Source of the DNA: a bacterium
Lineage (GTDB): Bacteria > Armatimonadota > Abditibacteriia > Abditibacteriales > Abditibacteriaceae
NCBI GenBank assembly: GCA_004172935.1
Contig: SDZD01000025.1
Span: 1 to 64,000 of the forward strand
Direction: 5' to 3'
DNA length: 64,000 nucleotides
This document shows, in pieces, positions 1 through 9,295 of this stretch (positions are counted from its first letter, which is position 1; every line of letters begins with the position of its first letter). Under the pieces are notes generated by a model. The model worked only from the letters and a program-made list of their open reading frames with translations. It ran no database searches and had not been told where the DNA came from. A program made the translations under genes and the position numbers.

Positions 1-439
1 ATACGAAGGCGGCGACGTTTTGATTGATGGAGTCGGGCGAAGCCGCGCCAGTGATGGGCGTCAGGGTGGGGGCGTTGTATTGGGTCTGCTCGTCGGGGGC
101 GTTCAAATCCCAAATCCAGCTGGCGATGGCGCGCGCTCTGGTGGCGGGGGTGTCGACGATGGTGGAGATAGTTTTGGAGGTCGGTTTGCCATCGGCGAAG
201 AGGATGCGGCGCCACTTGGCTTTATCGGTGAGAGCGGCGACGTAGCGCGCGTTCGATTCGATGGCGTACTGGTTGTATTCGGGGTTGGGACCACCAGAAA
301 CAATGAGCGCGCGGCTCCATTTGGAGGAAGGGAAGGGCACTGTTTGCGCGCGTGAGATGGTGCATGAAACCACTCCCATCGCGACTATGCCAAGCAATAT
401 CGAACCGGTGAATTTGACGGGAGCAAAAGGCGTTCTCAT
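1..439 (-). CDS. Exported protein, N-terminal part (cut by the window edge), possibly C13/caspase-like peptidase
   Basis: Reading the minus strand from the ATG at 437-439 gives an open frame of 146 codons that runs off the left edge. The N-terminus (MRTPFAPVKFTGSILLGIVA) is a typical export signal. It reaches VVSC near residue 25, which fits a loose lipobox, and a signal peptidase I site after SRA is also possible. The mature part begins with a strand followed by VSGGPNPEYNQY and a second strand, RRILFADG, a layout seen in C13/caspase-like clan CD peptidases. The catalytic His and Cys would lie outside the window, so the family call is tentative. The gene is separated from its upstream neighbour by a terminator at 468-507. 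Confidence 0.5.
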   Translation of the reverse strand, partial: MRTPFAPVKFTGSILLGIVAMGVVSCTISRAQTVPFPSSKWSRALIVSGGPNPEYNQYAIESNARYVAALTDKAKWRRILFADGKPTSKTISTIVDTPATRARAIASWIWDLNAPDEQTQYNAPTLTPITGAASPDSINQNVAAFV

Positions 440-467
440 TGGTGTAAGTTTGAGAGCAAAAGATGGC

Positions 468-507
468 AAAAAGAGCGCCCTATTTTCGAAAATAGGGCGC
501 TCTTTTT
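468..507. terminator. Perfect 40-bp palindromic bidirectional terminator
   Basis: Positions 468-487 are the exact reverse complement of 488-507, with an A5 run on one side and a T5 run on the other. The stem contains GAGCGCCCTATTTTC. It begins 15 nt after the stop of the minus-strand gene ending at 522 and most likely terminates that transcript. Confidence 0.85.
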
Positions 508-521
508 ATGAGAAAACACGT

Positions 522-1967
522 TTAAGACGACGAGGCCGAAGGATTGGGCGATGAGGAGCGCGGTTTGACTCTGGAACGGCCCTGTCCGATGAGCGAATCG
601 GCGTTCAAAACACCGCTATTGGTGGACGGCGCGGCGATGGTGGTATCACCGGAGAAGGAGCCAACAGCAGCGCGGGTGCTGCGGAGCGAGACTGCCGCTG
701 TGCTACGAGTGGCGGGCAATGGGGTAGCGACGATAGAGGCATCGGGACGGGGAGCGCCAGCGGCTGTGATGCTGGTGGTTTCGGTTTGTTTGATGCTCCG
801 AGTGCTGCGGGTGCTGAAGGTGGTGCGGTTCGACATGTTGACCCAATCGACGACTCGCCATGCACTACCCGTCCATTCGTTGAGGATGAAAGCGGTGTAG
901 TAGGTGCTGCCCGATGGGAAGGTGGCGCTCAGAGTGGGACGAAGGTTGGTGTATTGGTAGCCGGGACGCAGGTAAGCCAAATCGACGTTCGCCATGTTGA
1001 CGCCACTGTTGGAGCCGCCTGTGTAGGGCGCTTGCAAAGCCCATAGCGAAAGGCGCAGTGAACCAGAGGTGATGCTCGAACTGGTGTTGAGGATTTTGGC
1101 GATGTTGATGGAGACGGTGTTGCCCGACATAGTCCACGAGGCAGGCGCCTGCAAGTCGAGGTAGACGGCGTTCGTGCGCTTCCAATGCTCCATCTGGTAG
1201 GTCACGGCTTTGGGAATATTTGATTCGTTAATGAAGACCAAATAATAGGTGCCGACAGGAAGGGTGATTTCGCTGAGGCCGGGCAATTCGGCGCCGCTGC
1301 CGGAATAGGCGGGGTAATAGCTGAAGGTGCGGCCACTGAGGACGTTGTTGAGTTGACCGGGGGCAACGATGTAGGTTTCGAGGCCGGAGTTGCAACCATC
1401 AAGGAAAGTGCGCTCGGTGGAGGTGGTGTTGAAAGCGTGGTAGAAAACGCCACCTCTGGCGGGCACATAGCGGGAGCCAGAAATGCCCCAACGACCGAAG
1501 GAGTAGGTGCCGTTATTATCGGGGGCGAGAGAGGTGAGGGCGTAATCGAGTTCGCAGGAGAAATCGTTGCGGGCATAGACCTCGTTGCGAACGGCAAGAT
1601 AGTAGTTGCCGGGCGCCAGAGTGAAACGACGGGTGCCATAACGGTTATCGAAGCCATCGTAGTAGCGGTAGGTGCCGCCCGAAATGAAGGAGTTGAGGTA
1701 GCCGGGGGCGAGAACCACACAATCGGCGGCGTAGTCGGACGCGAAACGCAAATCGAGGGTCGTAGTTCGATTAAGACTGAAAGACTGATAGTAATAATCG
1801 TCGATGTCAGTCAGGCTATCTCCTGTATTGGAAAGGAAGGAGGTATTCTGAGCGTGGGCAGAGGGCGCAAAAGCCGTCATCAATGCACAGCAGAAAACGA
1901 GCAGCAGAGATAGCCACAGCGAGTGCAGACGGGCGGTTGGGGCCAAGGGATGGAAGTTGGGTTTCAT
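522..1967 (-). CDS. Secreted protein with two repeated beta-rich domains, function unknown
   Basis: A protein of 481 residues. I place the start at ATG 1965-1967 (MKPNFHPLAPTARLHSLWLS), because an AAAGGTG ribosome site precedes it; an ATG eight codons upstream is less likely. The signal peptide ends near AHAQ. The mature protein has two related domains marked by PGYLNSFISGGTYRYY and PGQLNNVLSGRTFSYY. Each is followed by an APGNYYLAV or PVGTYYLVF strand, reminiscent of pre-peptidase C-terminal beta-sandwich domains. The last roughly 100 residues are rich in Ser, Thr and Arg and look disordered. No catalytic motif is visible. It probably acts outside the cytoplasm, in adhesion or as a surface component. 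Confidence 0.7.
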   Translation of the reverse strand: MKPNFHPLAPTARLHSLWLSLLLVFCCALMTAFAPSAHAQNTSFLSNTGDSLTDIDDYYYQSFSLNRTTTLDLRFASDYAADCVVLAPGYLNSFISGGTYRYYDGFDNRYGTRRFTLAPGNYYLAVRNEVYARNDFSCELDYALTSLAPDNNGTYSFGRWGISGSRYVPARGGVFYHAFNTTSTERTFLDGCNSGLETYIVAPGQLNNVLSGRTFSYYPAYSGSGAELPGLSEITLPVGTYYLVFINESNIPKAVTYQMEHWKRTNAVYLDLQAPASWTMSGNTVSINIAKILNTSSSITSGSLRLSLWALQAPYTGGSNSGVNMANVDLAYLRPGYQYTNLRPTLSATFPSGSTYYTAFILNEWTGSAWRVVDWVNMSNRTTFSTRSTRSIKQTETTSITAAGAPRPDASIVATPLPATRSTAAVSLRSTRAAVGSFSGDTTIAAPSTNSGVLNADSLIGQGRSRVKPRSSSPNPSASSS

Positions 1968-2099
1968 GGGACACCTTTCGAACCGCGCCAATGAGAATTG
2001 TGCGCAATTCGTTCGTGCCCCTATCGAACGCGAATTGTTAGTAATTGTTCACACAAATTTTGATTATGCGTCGTAATTTTGTGACCGGACAATGGCATT

Positions 2100-3170
2100 T
2101 CAGGAAGACGAGTTGAGGTTCAGCCACTCATCTTGATCGGCATCGGGGAGTTTGGAGAGGAGCCAGTCGCGCAAAAACAGGCGCGCTTCCATTTGCTCGT
2201 GCTGCGAGGGCGGATAGGAAAATGGGAGTGGAACATCGAGTTCGAAAACGGGAGTTTCGCACCACCAGTTTTCACGGATTTCGGGGTCACCATTGCCGTT
2301 GTAATGCCAGGTTAAGCCGACAGCATAATTGTGCTGAATCATGAGTTCGGCCCAAGGACGTCCAATTTCAGACATGAGATCACAATGATGGGCCAAACCA
2401 GTACCTCTCCACAAAGTTGAGGGTAAGAAAGAGAAATCACTACTTGTGGCTGTGTTCCACGCCCATGCTCTAACACGCTTGTCGCCTGTTGCGCCGTATT
2501 CGTAATTCCATTGTTCGAGATGGTTATTGACTTTAAGAGCAGCTTCAGGGAAGGAACAAAAATAGGCGAGTATCAGGCAGCTGAGTTCTTCGCGAGAACC
2601 ACACACCCAATGGATCGGTATATTCTGGCGTTCAGCGTCGCTGAAAGGGCGACTCATAATAGCTGGCCAGATAACGTCATCCATAATATTTGATGGTATG
2701 TCTGGATTCCATCGGTCATGCCAAATTGAGTATTCGAATAATGCATGGGAAGGTGGCTCACTCTCCCAAGCAACCCAATCGCCGCCGCACCACTCACGCG
2801 CCCATCCTGTTTGCTTCGAACCATTTTCGTTCATGAGCCACAGTAGCGAGGTTTGGCCCTGGATTTTGTGCGTATATTCGCAGACCGCAAAGCGGGCGAT
2901 CTGCTTTTGGGCGATGGCGTCGTGGAAAAATTGCTCGGCGTGCCGAATGTTGCTCAGGAAGGGAATGGTAACAGCGAAGGTGGCTTCGCGGTGCCCCACA
3001 GGCCAATCAGTGAAGCGGAAGAAAAGCCGATTAGCCTTTGCCTTGAGCAGAACAGTTCGGTTCGAGCCAGCGAAGTGTAGATGAGTGATGGCATCGGGGC
3101 GAGGGTCGAAAGTGGCGCCCCGATGTTCCCACGGGAGGAGGATAAATTCAAAGTCGTCGCGCGAAGGCAT
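2100..3170 (-). CDS. Protein of unknown function, co-transcribed with an AAA+ ATPase; member of a local multicopy family
   Basis: A soluble protein of 356 residues with no recognised domain, rich in Trp, Phe and His (for example WAREWCGGDWVAWESEPPSH). It starts 2 nt after the stop of the AAA+ gene, so the two are almost certainly translated from one message. The N-terminus has a LLPWEHRG segment. The C-terminus has PPSQHEQMEARLFLRDWL. Similar segments (LLAPWEYEG and PPSYHEQLEARLELREW) occur in the plus-strand gene at 4448-5395, and the tail also occurs in the remnant at 4262-4426. I therefore infer a small paralogous family. No signal peptide or transmembrane segment is seen. Its role, perhaps as the substrate or partner of the ATPase, is inference from position only. 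Confidence 0.7.
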   Translation of the reverse strand: MPSRDDFEFILLPWEHRGATFDPRPDAITHLHFAGSNRTVLLKAKANRLFFRFTDWPVGHREATFAVTIPFLSNIRHAEQFFHDAIAQKQIARFAVCEYTHKIQGQTSLLWLMNENGSKQTGWAREWCGGDWVAWESEPPSHALFEYSIWHDRWNPDIPSNIMDDVIWPAIMSRPFSDAERQNIPIHWVCGSREELSCLILAYFCSFPEAALKVNNHLEQWNYEYGATGDKRVRAWAWNTATSSDFSFLPSTLWRGTGLAHHCDLMSEIGRPWAELMIQHNYAVGLTWHYNGNGDPEIRENWWCETPVFELDVPLPFSYPPSQHEQMEARLFLRDWLLSKLPDADQDEWLNLNSSS

Positions 3171-3172
3171 GA

Positions 3173-4246
3173 CTACAATTCGACGATTTCTTTGGCTTTT
3201 TTGCGATAGGCGCCGTATTCGGGTGTATCGCCGAGTTGGAAGAGAAGGCCGAGTTTTCCGGCTTTTTCGAGAAGGAGTTCCATCGCCAGAGCCTGAACTT
3301 CGGCGCGCGGGAGTTCATCATCGACGGTACTCATAGCTTCGAGAATGCGAATAGCTTTCTGGAAGTCACGCAATTCGGAGCAAAAGCCCGCCAACGAGTA
3401 GGTGAGGCCGTACAAGCCCGACAGGGTTTGCGGCAGCATCTTCGCCAGTTTCTTCTCGTCTTCGACGTTTTCGAAGAGTTGGTCCATTGGCGGTAGGTCT
3501 TTGAGTTCCTCGACGACGTGGAAGAACTCGGCGGCGGCGGCTTCACCAACGATCCCAGCAACGAGAAATTCGCGGGCATCGCGCGATTTCTCCTGGGTAA
3601 TGACGCGCGAAACACGCTCCCATGAGCGGGGAGTTGGGCCGATGAGTTGGCCCGCCGCCTGTTGCATCTGGTTCGATTCGAGGAAGTCGGGTTTGACCTG
3701 AATGAAGGTGAGAACTTCGGGCGCGATGCCGTTGTTTTGGCCCCAGCGAATCCATTCTTTGGGTTCGGGAACGACTTTGAAATGCACCAAACGGTCGGCC
3801 AGAGCGCTGCCCATGTCGTAGGCGACTGCGCCATCGTCGGGGGCGTTACCCGCGCCGACGACCCACCAACCATCGGGCAAACGGTATTCGCCGATGCGAC
3901 GGTCGAGAATGAGCTGATAGGCAGCAACCTGAAGGCGCGGTTCAGCGCCAGTCAGCTCGTCGAGGAAGAGGATGCCCTGCCCTTCGGTGGGCAGAAATTC
4001 GGGACGATACCAGACGGTGGTCTGGGTTTTATGGTCGAGCGCAGGTAGGCCGCGCAGGTCGGCGGCTTCGATTTGCGACAGCAAAACGATTTTGAGGTCA
4101 AGCCCTTTCGAATCGGCGAACTCGCGGATAAGGCTGGATTTGCCGATACCGGGGGCACCATGTAAGAAGGCGGGCAGACGTAATTTCCACAGGGGTTCAA
4201 GACAAGAGAGAACCCGGTTGGGGGTGACGGGGACTGTGTTAATCAT
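3173..4246 (-). CDS. MoxR-type AAA+ ATPase
   Basis: A protein of 357 residues. Walker A is GAPGIGKS at about 30-37, Walker B is ILFLDE at about 92-97, and a sensor-1 Asn lies in GAGNAP at about 131-136. The PxFLHG start and the RLPDGWWVVGAGN segment are typical of the MoxR/dynein-related AAA_5 group. Such ATPases usually remodel a partner carrying a VWA domain, but here the gene downstream is an unrelated 356-residue protein and no VWA gene is adjacent. The C-terminal 100 residues are helical. The gene faces away from the plus-strand remnant at 4262-4426, which sits in its 5' region. The ATPase call is firm; the biological role is unknown. Confidence 0.85.
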   Translation of the reverse strand: MINTVPVTPNRVLSCLEPLWKLRLPAFLHGAPGIGKSSLIREFADSKGLDLKIVLLSQIEAADLRGLPALDHKTQTTVWYRPEFLPTEGQGILFLDELTGAEPRLQVAAYQLILDRRIGEYRLPDGWWVVGAGNAPDDGAVAYDMGSALADRLVHFKVVPEPKEWIRWGQNNGIAPEVLTFIQVKPDFLESNQMQQAAGQLIGPTPRSWERVSRVITQEKSRDAREFLVAGIVGEAAAAEFFHVVEELKDLPPMDQLFENVEDEKKLAKMLPQTLSGLYGLTYSLAGFCSELRDFQKAIRILEAMSTVDDELPRAEVQALAMELLLEKAGKLGLLFQLGDTPEYGAYRKKAKEIVEL

Positions 4247-4261
4247 GAATTAAAAGCCGAT

Positions 4262-4426
4262 TTTGGACGATTAAAGAAAGCCTCAGGCACCGAAAAGTTT
4301 CTTTCGCAACAAAAGGCGGCTCCCAGTTATCACGAACAACTCGAAGCGCGTTTCACTTTGCATGAGTGGGCGCGCGAGCATTTGCCAGCGGATGTTTTGA
4401 CGGAGATCGAGCGCACCGAAGCGTAA
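4262..4426 (+). pseudogene. Truncated C-terminal remnant of the local paralogous family
   Basis: This plus-strand frame, without its own start codon, reads into the tail APSYHEQLEARFTLHEWARE, then HLPADVLTEIERTEA and a stop at 4424-4426. The tail closely matches the C-terminus of the gene ending at 5395 (PPSYHEQLEARLELREWAQA, HVPSEVFDEMERFGF) in both protein and DNA sequence, and more weakly the protein ending at 2100. Recognisable homology starts near 4319, and everything upstream is missing. It lies between the divergent AAA+ start (4246) and the next gene copy (4448), as expected for the stub of a deleted or replaced copy. Confidence 0.65.
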
Positions 4427-4447
4427 TGCCCAAAGGAAACGGGGGTT

Positions 4448-5395
4448 ATGCCCGATTCGCAGTTACTGGCGCCGTGGGAATATGAAGGAAAGATGCCCCA
4501 GGTGACTGTGGCGGGCGACGTTCTTTTTCAAGGCGAAGTGGTGCGGTTCGAGCTGTTGTGGGAAACAGAGCCGAATGAACATACCGAGCGCGAGGTGCGC
4601 AATGCCAACCGACTTGTGTTTCGGCGTGGAGACGATGATGGGAGTTGGACAATCCCACTGTACAAGGGGCGACTTCAGGCGAAGAACGTTATGGCGCGTT
4701 TGATATGGGGATTGGAACACGATGAAGGAGTGCGTGATTTTTGGTTCGGCGTCGAGAGGGCACGCATTTCTCCCAATGGGATTGGGCAGTGGGGGTACGA
4801 TATGATCTCATCTCACGGGGCGTACTTTTCGTTGGGACGGCGCATCTCGAAAATGACCTCTTCGCGAACCCATGCGTGGCTCGAAGAGTTGCTGTCCCGA
4901 TATTCCTCCGCCCTGTACTTTACGCGCGCCTTCTGGAAAGGCGACAGCGGCGAACAATGGAGGCAGGCGTACGGCTTTGACAGCTCGGAAGCAATCAATG
5001 CCGCCCATGATGAGATGCGAGGATTGTGTCGGTGCGTTCTGCATTCGGATAGGGACTTATAGGAAGGGGAGCAGAAAATCAACTGGAATTTCGCGTACCT
5101 ACCGAGGCAACACAGCCCTAATTTTCGCCTTATCAGCCCACTGAAAGGCCGCCGCGAAATCAGTGCCCGCATCGTGCTGTGGGCCAAGGTATTGGGCCAA
5201 TTTGGGCCATTGCAACCAAAGACCGAACGCCTGTGTTTGCGCGAGTGGTTCAAATCTTATCCGGTGTTGGGCATGGGAAAACTACATCCGCCCAGCTACC
5301 ACGAACAACTCGAAGCGAGACTCGAACTGCGCGAGTGGGCACAAGCCCACGTTCCCTCCGAGGTTTTCGATGAAATGGAGCGATTCGGGTTCTAA
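4448..5395 (+). pseudogene. Paralogous-family gene interrupted by one in-frame amber codon
   Basis: From ATG 4448 an open frame runs 204 codons to TAG at 5060-5062. It then continues in the same frame for another 110 sense codons to TAA at 5393-5395. The first half contains LLAPWEYEG and NANRLVFR, resembling LLPWEHRG and KANRLFFR near the N-terminus of the 356-residue protein at 2100-3170. The second half ends in the family tail PPSYHEQLEARLELREW. Start, end and length (316 codons) all fit a single gene with one nonsense codon and no frameshift. It may be a recent pseudogene, a sequencing error or a readthrough gene; the sequence cannot decide. The TA pair starts 9 nt downstream. No function is known. 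Confidence 0.7.
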
Positions 5396-5404
5396 ACTCT
5401 ATTC

Positions 5405-5689
5405 ATGAGCATTTTACAGGTAGAAATTTCCGAGGAGACGATGCGCCAAATAGAGTCCCGCGCGGCGGCCCGCAACCTCGATTTACAGTCGTGGCTACGC
5501 GAACAAATCGAGACAGCCCTGCTTCAAGAAAGCAATACAGAATGGGAAGAAAAAAAGCTTCTCGAAGCTCTTGATTCGCCAGTGGTTGAGGCAACACCAG
5601 AATGGTGGGAAAGCACTATCGCAGACCTTAACCGCGAAGCTAACTCGCGACGCGACAAACAAGATGGAGAATTGAAACACGCAGCATGA
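5405..5689 (+). CDS. Antitoxin of a ParD/ParE-like toxin-antitoxin pair
   Basis: A protein of 94 residues. The N-terminus MSILQVEISEETMRQIESRA and the following LDLQSWLREQIETAL have the strand-helix-helix pattern of ribbon-helix-helix (CopG/ParD-like) antitoxins. The charged C-terminal part would wrap the toxin. The stop overlaps the start of the ParE-like gene by 4 nt (ATGA), which is typical translational coupling of TA modules. Autoregulation of its own promoter is expected for the family, but no operator was identified with certainty in the 9-nt gap after the preceding gene. Confidence 0.75.
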   Translation: MSILQVEISEETMRQIESRAAARNLDLQSWLREQIETALLQESNTEWEEKKLLEALDSPVVEATPEWWESTIADLNREANSRRDKQDGELKHAA

Positions 5690-6024
5690 CACCTATCCCA
5701 GGTGTGCAATTGCATCGACAGGCAGTGGAGGATTTGCGCGAGATATTCTTATTTTTGGCACAAACAAATCAAGAACGCGCCAATCTTTTTGCTCGCAATG
5801 TGCAAAGCTCCATAGAGCTTTTGATTCATTCCCCTAAGCTCGGCTCTCCTCGTTCCTATGCAGACTCGCGCCTACATTCTTTGCGGCGCTGGCCTCTCAA
5901 GGATTTTAAGCAATACGGAATTTTTTATCGTCCCTTCGCTTCTGGTAATGGTATCGAGGTGTTTCGAGTTCTGCATTCGTCGCGGGAATCACAAACACAC
6001 TTGCAAGAATCGCTGAATTCGTGA
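5686..6024 (+). CDS. ParE/RelE-superfamily toxin
   Basis: A protein of 112 residues. The pattern LHRQAVEDLREIFLFLAQTN, then a helix, then PKLGSPRSY, RRWPLKDFKQYGIFY and IEVFRVLHSSRE, is that of the RelE/ParE fold: N-terminal helical hairpin, a central YADSRLHSLRRWPL-type strand and a final vLhssR strand. ParE members poison gyrase, whereas RelE members cut ribosome-bound mRNA. The residues here fit the ParE side better (no clear RelE Lys/Arg/Tyr triad). It overlaps its antitoxin by 4 nt. A hairpin terminator follows at 6038. Confidence 0.8.
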   Translation: MTPIPGVQLHRQAVEDLREIFLFLAQTNQERANLFARNVQSSIELLIHSPKLGSPRSYADSRLHSLRRWPLKDFKQYGIFYRPFASGNGIEVFRVLHSSRESQTHLQESLNS

Positions 6025-6037
6025 AAACACGGCACCT

Positions 6038-6073
6038 AAAACGCCCTCAGGCATCCGTTTGAGGGCGTTTTTA
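6038..6073 (+). terminator. Rho-independent terminator after the TA pair
   Basis: AAAACGCCCTCA at 6038-6049 pairs with TGAGGGCGTTTT at 6060-6071, with a 10-nt loop and a T run. It closes the toxin-antitoxin transcript just before uvrA. Confidence 0.85.
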
Positions 6074-6101
6074 TTCGCCTCGTTGAAATCATACACACCT
6101 C

Positions 6102-9100
6102 ATGCCGACTAAAAAAGCTGACGAGACTTCCGAAGCCAAGCCCAAATCGCCCCGCAAGGCGGCCACAGCTAAGGCATCTGCCGGGAAGGCGGCACCCGCT
6201 CCGGCGGTTTTTGCGCCAGAGAACCCTTCGCCCGATAAATACATCATCGTGAAAGGGGCACGGCAACACAACCTGAAAAATATTGATCTGGTGTTGCCGC
6301 GCCACGAACTCATCACCATCACGGGCCTGAGCGGTTCGGGGAAGTCGTCGCTGGCGTTCGATACCATCTATGCCGAGGGACAGCGGCGCTATGTCGAATC
6401 GCTGAGCGCCTACGCGCGCCAGTTTCTGGGGCAGATGGACAAACCAGATGTGGACTTCGTGGAAGGCCTAAGTCCGGCGATTTCGATTGACCAGAAAACG
6501 GCGTCGCGCAACCCGCGCTCGACTGTAGCGACCGTCACCGAGATTTACGACTACTTGCGTCTGTTGTTCGCGCGTGCTGGGACTCCTCACTGCCCGCAGT
6601 GTGGTCGTGTGGTGTCGAAGCAATCGGTCGACCAGATCGTTGATAAGGTTCTGGGGCTGGGCGATGGGGTGCGTCTGCACATTCTGGCGCCACTCGTGCG
6701 TGGGCGTAAAGGCGAATATAAGAAGGTATTCGAGGATGCGCGCAAGAAGGGCTTCGCTCGTGTTCGTGTGAACGGCATCGTCTACAACATCGACGAAACC
6801 GACGATTTGAAATTGGAGCGCTACGAGAAGCACGACATTGAAATCGTTGTTGACCGTGCGGTAGTGCGCGAATCGGAGCGCAGCCGCATCGCCGATTCTG
6901 TACAGACGGCGCTGAAGATGTCGGAAGGCGTGATTATGGTGGAGATCGTCACTCGCGACGGCGAGGACGTGCCCGCCGAGCCAGTTCTGACCTTCAGCGA
7001 AGCGTTCGCTTGTCCGTTCGATGGCCTCTCGTTCGAGGAATTGGAGCCGCGCACCTTCTCGTTCAACTCGCCGTATGGCGCTTGCCCTGAGTGTTCGGGA
7101 TTAGGTTCGCATCAGGAGTTCGACCCGCAGTTGGTCGTGCCCGATGAGCGAGTGAGCATCGACGATGGAGCCATTGCGGCTTGGAAACGCTCGTCGTCGA
7201 ATTATAAGAAAGAGATGATGCGCTCGCTGGCCAAGGAGTACGGTTTCAAGCTGGACGTGCCGTGGCGCGACCTGCCCGAAAAAGCCAAAGACGTGGTGCT
7301 GAACGGCTCAAAGGGCAAAGAGATTTCGGTTTCTTACGTCAACATGCATGGTCGGCGCCGCAACTACAAAGTCGAGTGGGAAGGTGTGCTGGCGAGTTTG
7401 AAGCGCGAGTACACCGAGTTCGGCGACCAGTACAAAGAAGAGCTGCAAAAGTACATGAGTGACCGCCCTTGTCCAGTGTGTCAGGGGGCGCGTTTGAAAC
7501 CGTGGCCGCTGATGACGACAGTTTCGGGGCGCAACGTGGGCGCGGTTACGCAAATGGGCGTGGGCGAGGTGGCGCAATGGTTCCGCGCGCTTCGCGACAT
7601 TTCGGACAAAACGGTCCCATTTGCCGAAAAGGATGAAACAGCGGCGCTTATGCAAGTAAGCGAAGAAGCGGCGGGACTGAATGGCAACGCCAAGATGTCG
7701 GCAGACGAGGTGCGAGTCCCAACCGGGCAACCGATTATCGACCTGGGAATCAAGCCACAACTTTCGCAGCGAGAAGCGACGATTTCGCGGCCTATTGTGA
7801 AAGAAATTCAGGAGCGCTTGCAATTTCTGGTGGACGTGGGTCTGGACTACCTGACTCTCGACCGCGCGGCGGCGACACTTTCGGGTGGCGAGGCGCAACG
7901 TATTCGACTGGCAACGCAAATCGGTTCTGGATTGGTCGGCGTGCTGTACGTGTTGGACGAACCTTCGATTGGTTTGCACCAACGCGACAACGAAAAGCTG
8001 ATTCAGACACTATTGCGATTGAAGCGGCTGGGCAACACGGTGATCGTCGTGGAACACGACGAAGACACCATGCGCGCTTCGGACCATATCGTGGACATTG
8101 GGCCACGGGCGGGCGAGCATGGTGGGCGCATAGTGGCTCAGGGCACTTTAGACCAGATATTAGCGTGCGAAGATAGCGCGACAGGACGCTTCTTGAGCGG
8201 CAAAGAGAAGATGCCGATACGCGATGTGCGCCGCGAACCAACGGGTTGGATCGAGGTTAAAAACGCGCGCGAACACAACCTGAAGAACATCGACGTGAAA
8301 GTGCCATTGGGCTGTCTGGTGTGCGTGACGGGTGTTTCGGGTTCGGGCAAATCGACACTGGTCGAGGATATTCTGTATCCGCGCATGGCCTATGAGTTGT
8401 CGAAGCAGAGCGTGTTATGGGGCAAACACGATGAGATTAGCGGGCTGGAGCAGATCGACAAAATCATCAACATCGACCAAAGCCCAATTGGACGCACGCC
8501 ACGCTCGAACCCGGCGACTTATACCGGAGCGTTCACACCGCTTCGCGAACTGTTCACCCAAACACGCGAAGCGAAACTGCGCGGCTACGGGCCGGGGCGC
8601 TTCAGCTTCAACGTGAAGGGCGGACGGTGCGAAAACTGTCAGGGCGATGGCATCATCAAAATCGAGATGCACTTTTTGCCCGACGTTTATGTGCCGTGCG
8701 AGGTGTGCAGCGGCAAGCGCTACAACCGCGAAACGCTCGAAGTGAAGTACAAAGGGCACTCCATCGCCGACATTTTGGATATGACGGTGTCGGAGGCGCT
8801 GGAAACCTTCGAGGCAATTCCAGGCTTGCAGCGCAAACTAGGCACGATTTGCGACGTGGGATTGGGCTACATCCGCATGGGCCAACCCGCAACGACGCTT
8901 TCGGGCGGCGAAGCGCAACGTGTGAAACTGGCAACAGAGCTTTCGCGGCGCGGAACCGGGCACACGATGTATATCCTTGATGAGCCAAGCGTGGGCCTAC
9001 ACATGGCCGATGTGAAGGTACTCATCGAAGTGCTGCAACGCCTGACCGATCAAGGCAACACCATCTTGGTTATCGAGCATAACCTTGACCTGATTGCGTG

Positions 9101-9248
9101 CGCCGACTACCTGATTGATTTGGGACCGGAAGGCGGACGAGGCGGCGGCCAAGTCATCGCGCACGGCACTCCCGAAGAAGTCATGAAGAACAAAAATTCC
9201 CATACGGGCCAGTTCTTGAAGCTCCACATGGACCGCTTGAAGAAATAG
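6102..9248 (+). CDS. uvrA: UvrA, excinuclease ABC subunit A
   Basis: The 1048-residue DNA damage-recognition ATPase of nucleotide excision repair; it works as a dimer with UvrB. Two ABC modules are present. The first Walker A is GLSGSGKSS near residue 75, and both signature motifs read LSGGEAQR. Walker B regions are [17 protein letters not shown] and [12 protein letters not shown]. Zinc-binding Cys clusters are CPQCG, CPECSG/CPVCQG and CENCQG/CEVCSG. Unusual is a roughly 45-residue N-terminal extension rich in Lys, Ala and Pro ahead of the conserved [15 protein letters not shown]. No strong Shine-Dalgarno precedes the ATG, so a slightly later start cannot be excluded. Transcribed alone between two hairpins. 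Confidence 0.97.
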   Translation: MPTKKADETSEAKPKSPRKAATAKASAGKAAPAPAVFAPENPSPDKYIIVKGARQHNLKNIDLVLPRHELITITGLSGSGKSSLAFDTIYAEGQRRYVESLSAYARQFLGQMDKPDVDFVEGLSPAISIDQKTASRNPRSTVATVTEIYDYLRLLFARAGTPHCPQCGRVVSKQSVDQIVDKVLGLGDGVRLHILAPLVRGRKGEYKKVFEDARKKGFARVRVNGIVYNIDETDDLKLERYEKHDIEIVVDRAVVRESERSRIADSVQTALKMSEGVIMVEIVTRDGEDVPAEPVLTFSEAFACPFDGLSFEELEPRTFSFNSPYGACPECSGLGSHQEFDPQLVVPDERVSIDDGAIAAWKRSSSNYKKEMMRSLAKEYGFKLDVPWRDLPEKAKDVVLNGSKGKEISVSYVNMHGRRRNYKVEWEGVLASLKREYTEFGDQYKEELQKYMSDRPCPVCQGARLKPWPLMTTVSGRNVGAVTQMGVGEVAQWFRALRDISDKTVPFAEKDETAALMQVSEEAAGLNGNAKMSADEVRVPTGQPIIDLGIKPQLSQREATISRPIVKEIQERLQFLVDVGLDYLTLDRAAATLSGGEAQRIRLATQIGSGLVGVLYVLDEPSIGLHQRDNEKLIQTLLRLKRLGNTVIVVEHDEDTMRASDHIVDIGPRAGEHGGRIVAQGTLDQILACEDSATGRFLSGKEKMPIRDVRREPTGWIEVKNAREHNLKNIDVKVPLGCLVCVTGVSGSGKSTLVEDILYPRMAYELSKQSVLWGKHDEISGLEQIDKIINIDQSPIGRTPRSNPATYTGAFTPLRELFTQTREAKLRGYGPGRFSFNVKGGRCENCQGDGIIKIEMHFLPDVYVPCEVCSGKRYNRETLEVKYKGHSIADILDMTVSEALETFEAIPGLQRKLGTICDVGLGYIRMGQPATTLSGGEAQRVKLATELSRRGTGHTMYILDEPSVGLHMADVKVLIEVLQRLTDQGNTILVIEHNLDLIACADYLIDLGPEGGRGGGQVIAHGTPEEVMKNKNSHTGQFLKLHMDRLKK

Positions 9249-9254
9249 GGATAT

Positions 9255-9292
9255 AAAAAGTGCGTGCTCCCAATTGGGAGCACGCACTTTTT
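9255..9292. terminator. Perfect 38-bp palindromic bidirectional terminator
   Basis: Positions 9255-9273 are the exact reverse complement of 9274-9292 (A5-GTGCGTGCTCCCAA and its mirror). It sits between the convergent ends of uvrA (stop 9248) and the minus-strand gene ending at 9296, serving both. Confidence 0.88.
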
Positions 9293-9295
9293 ACA

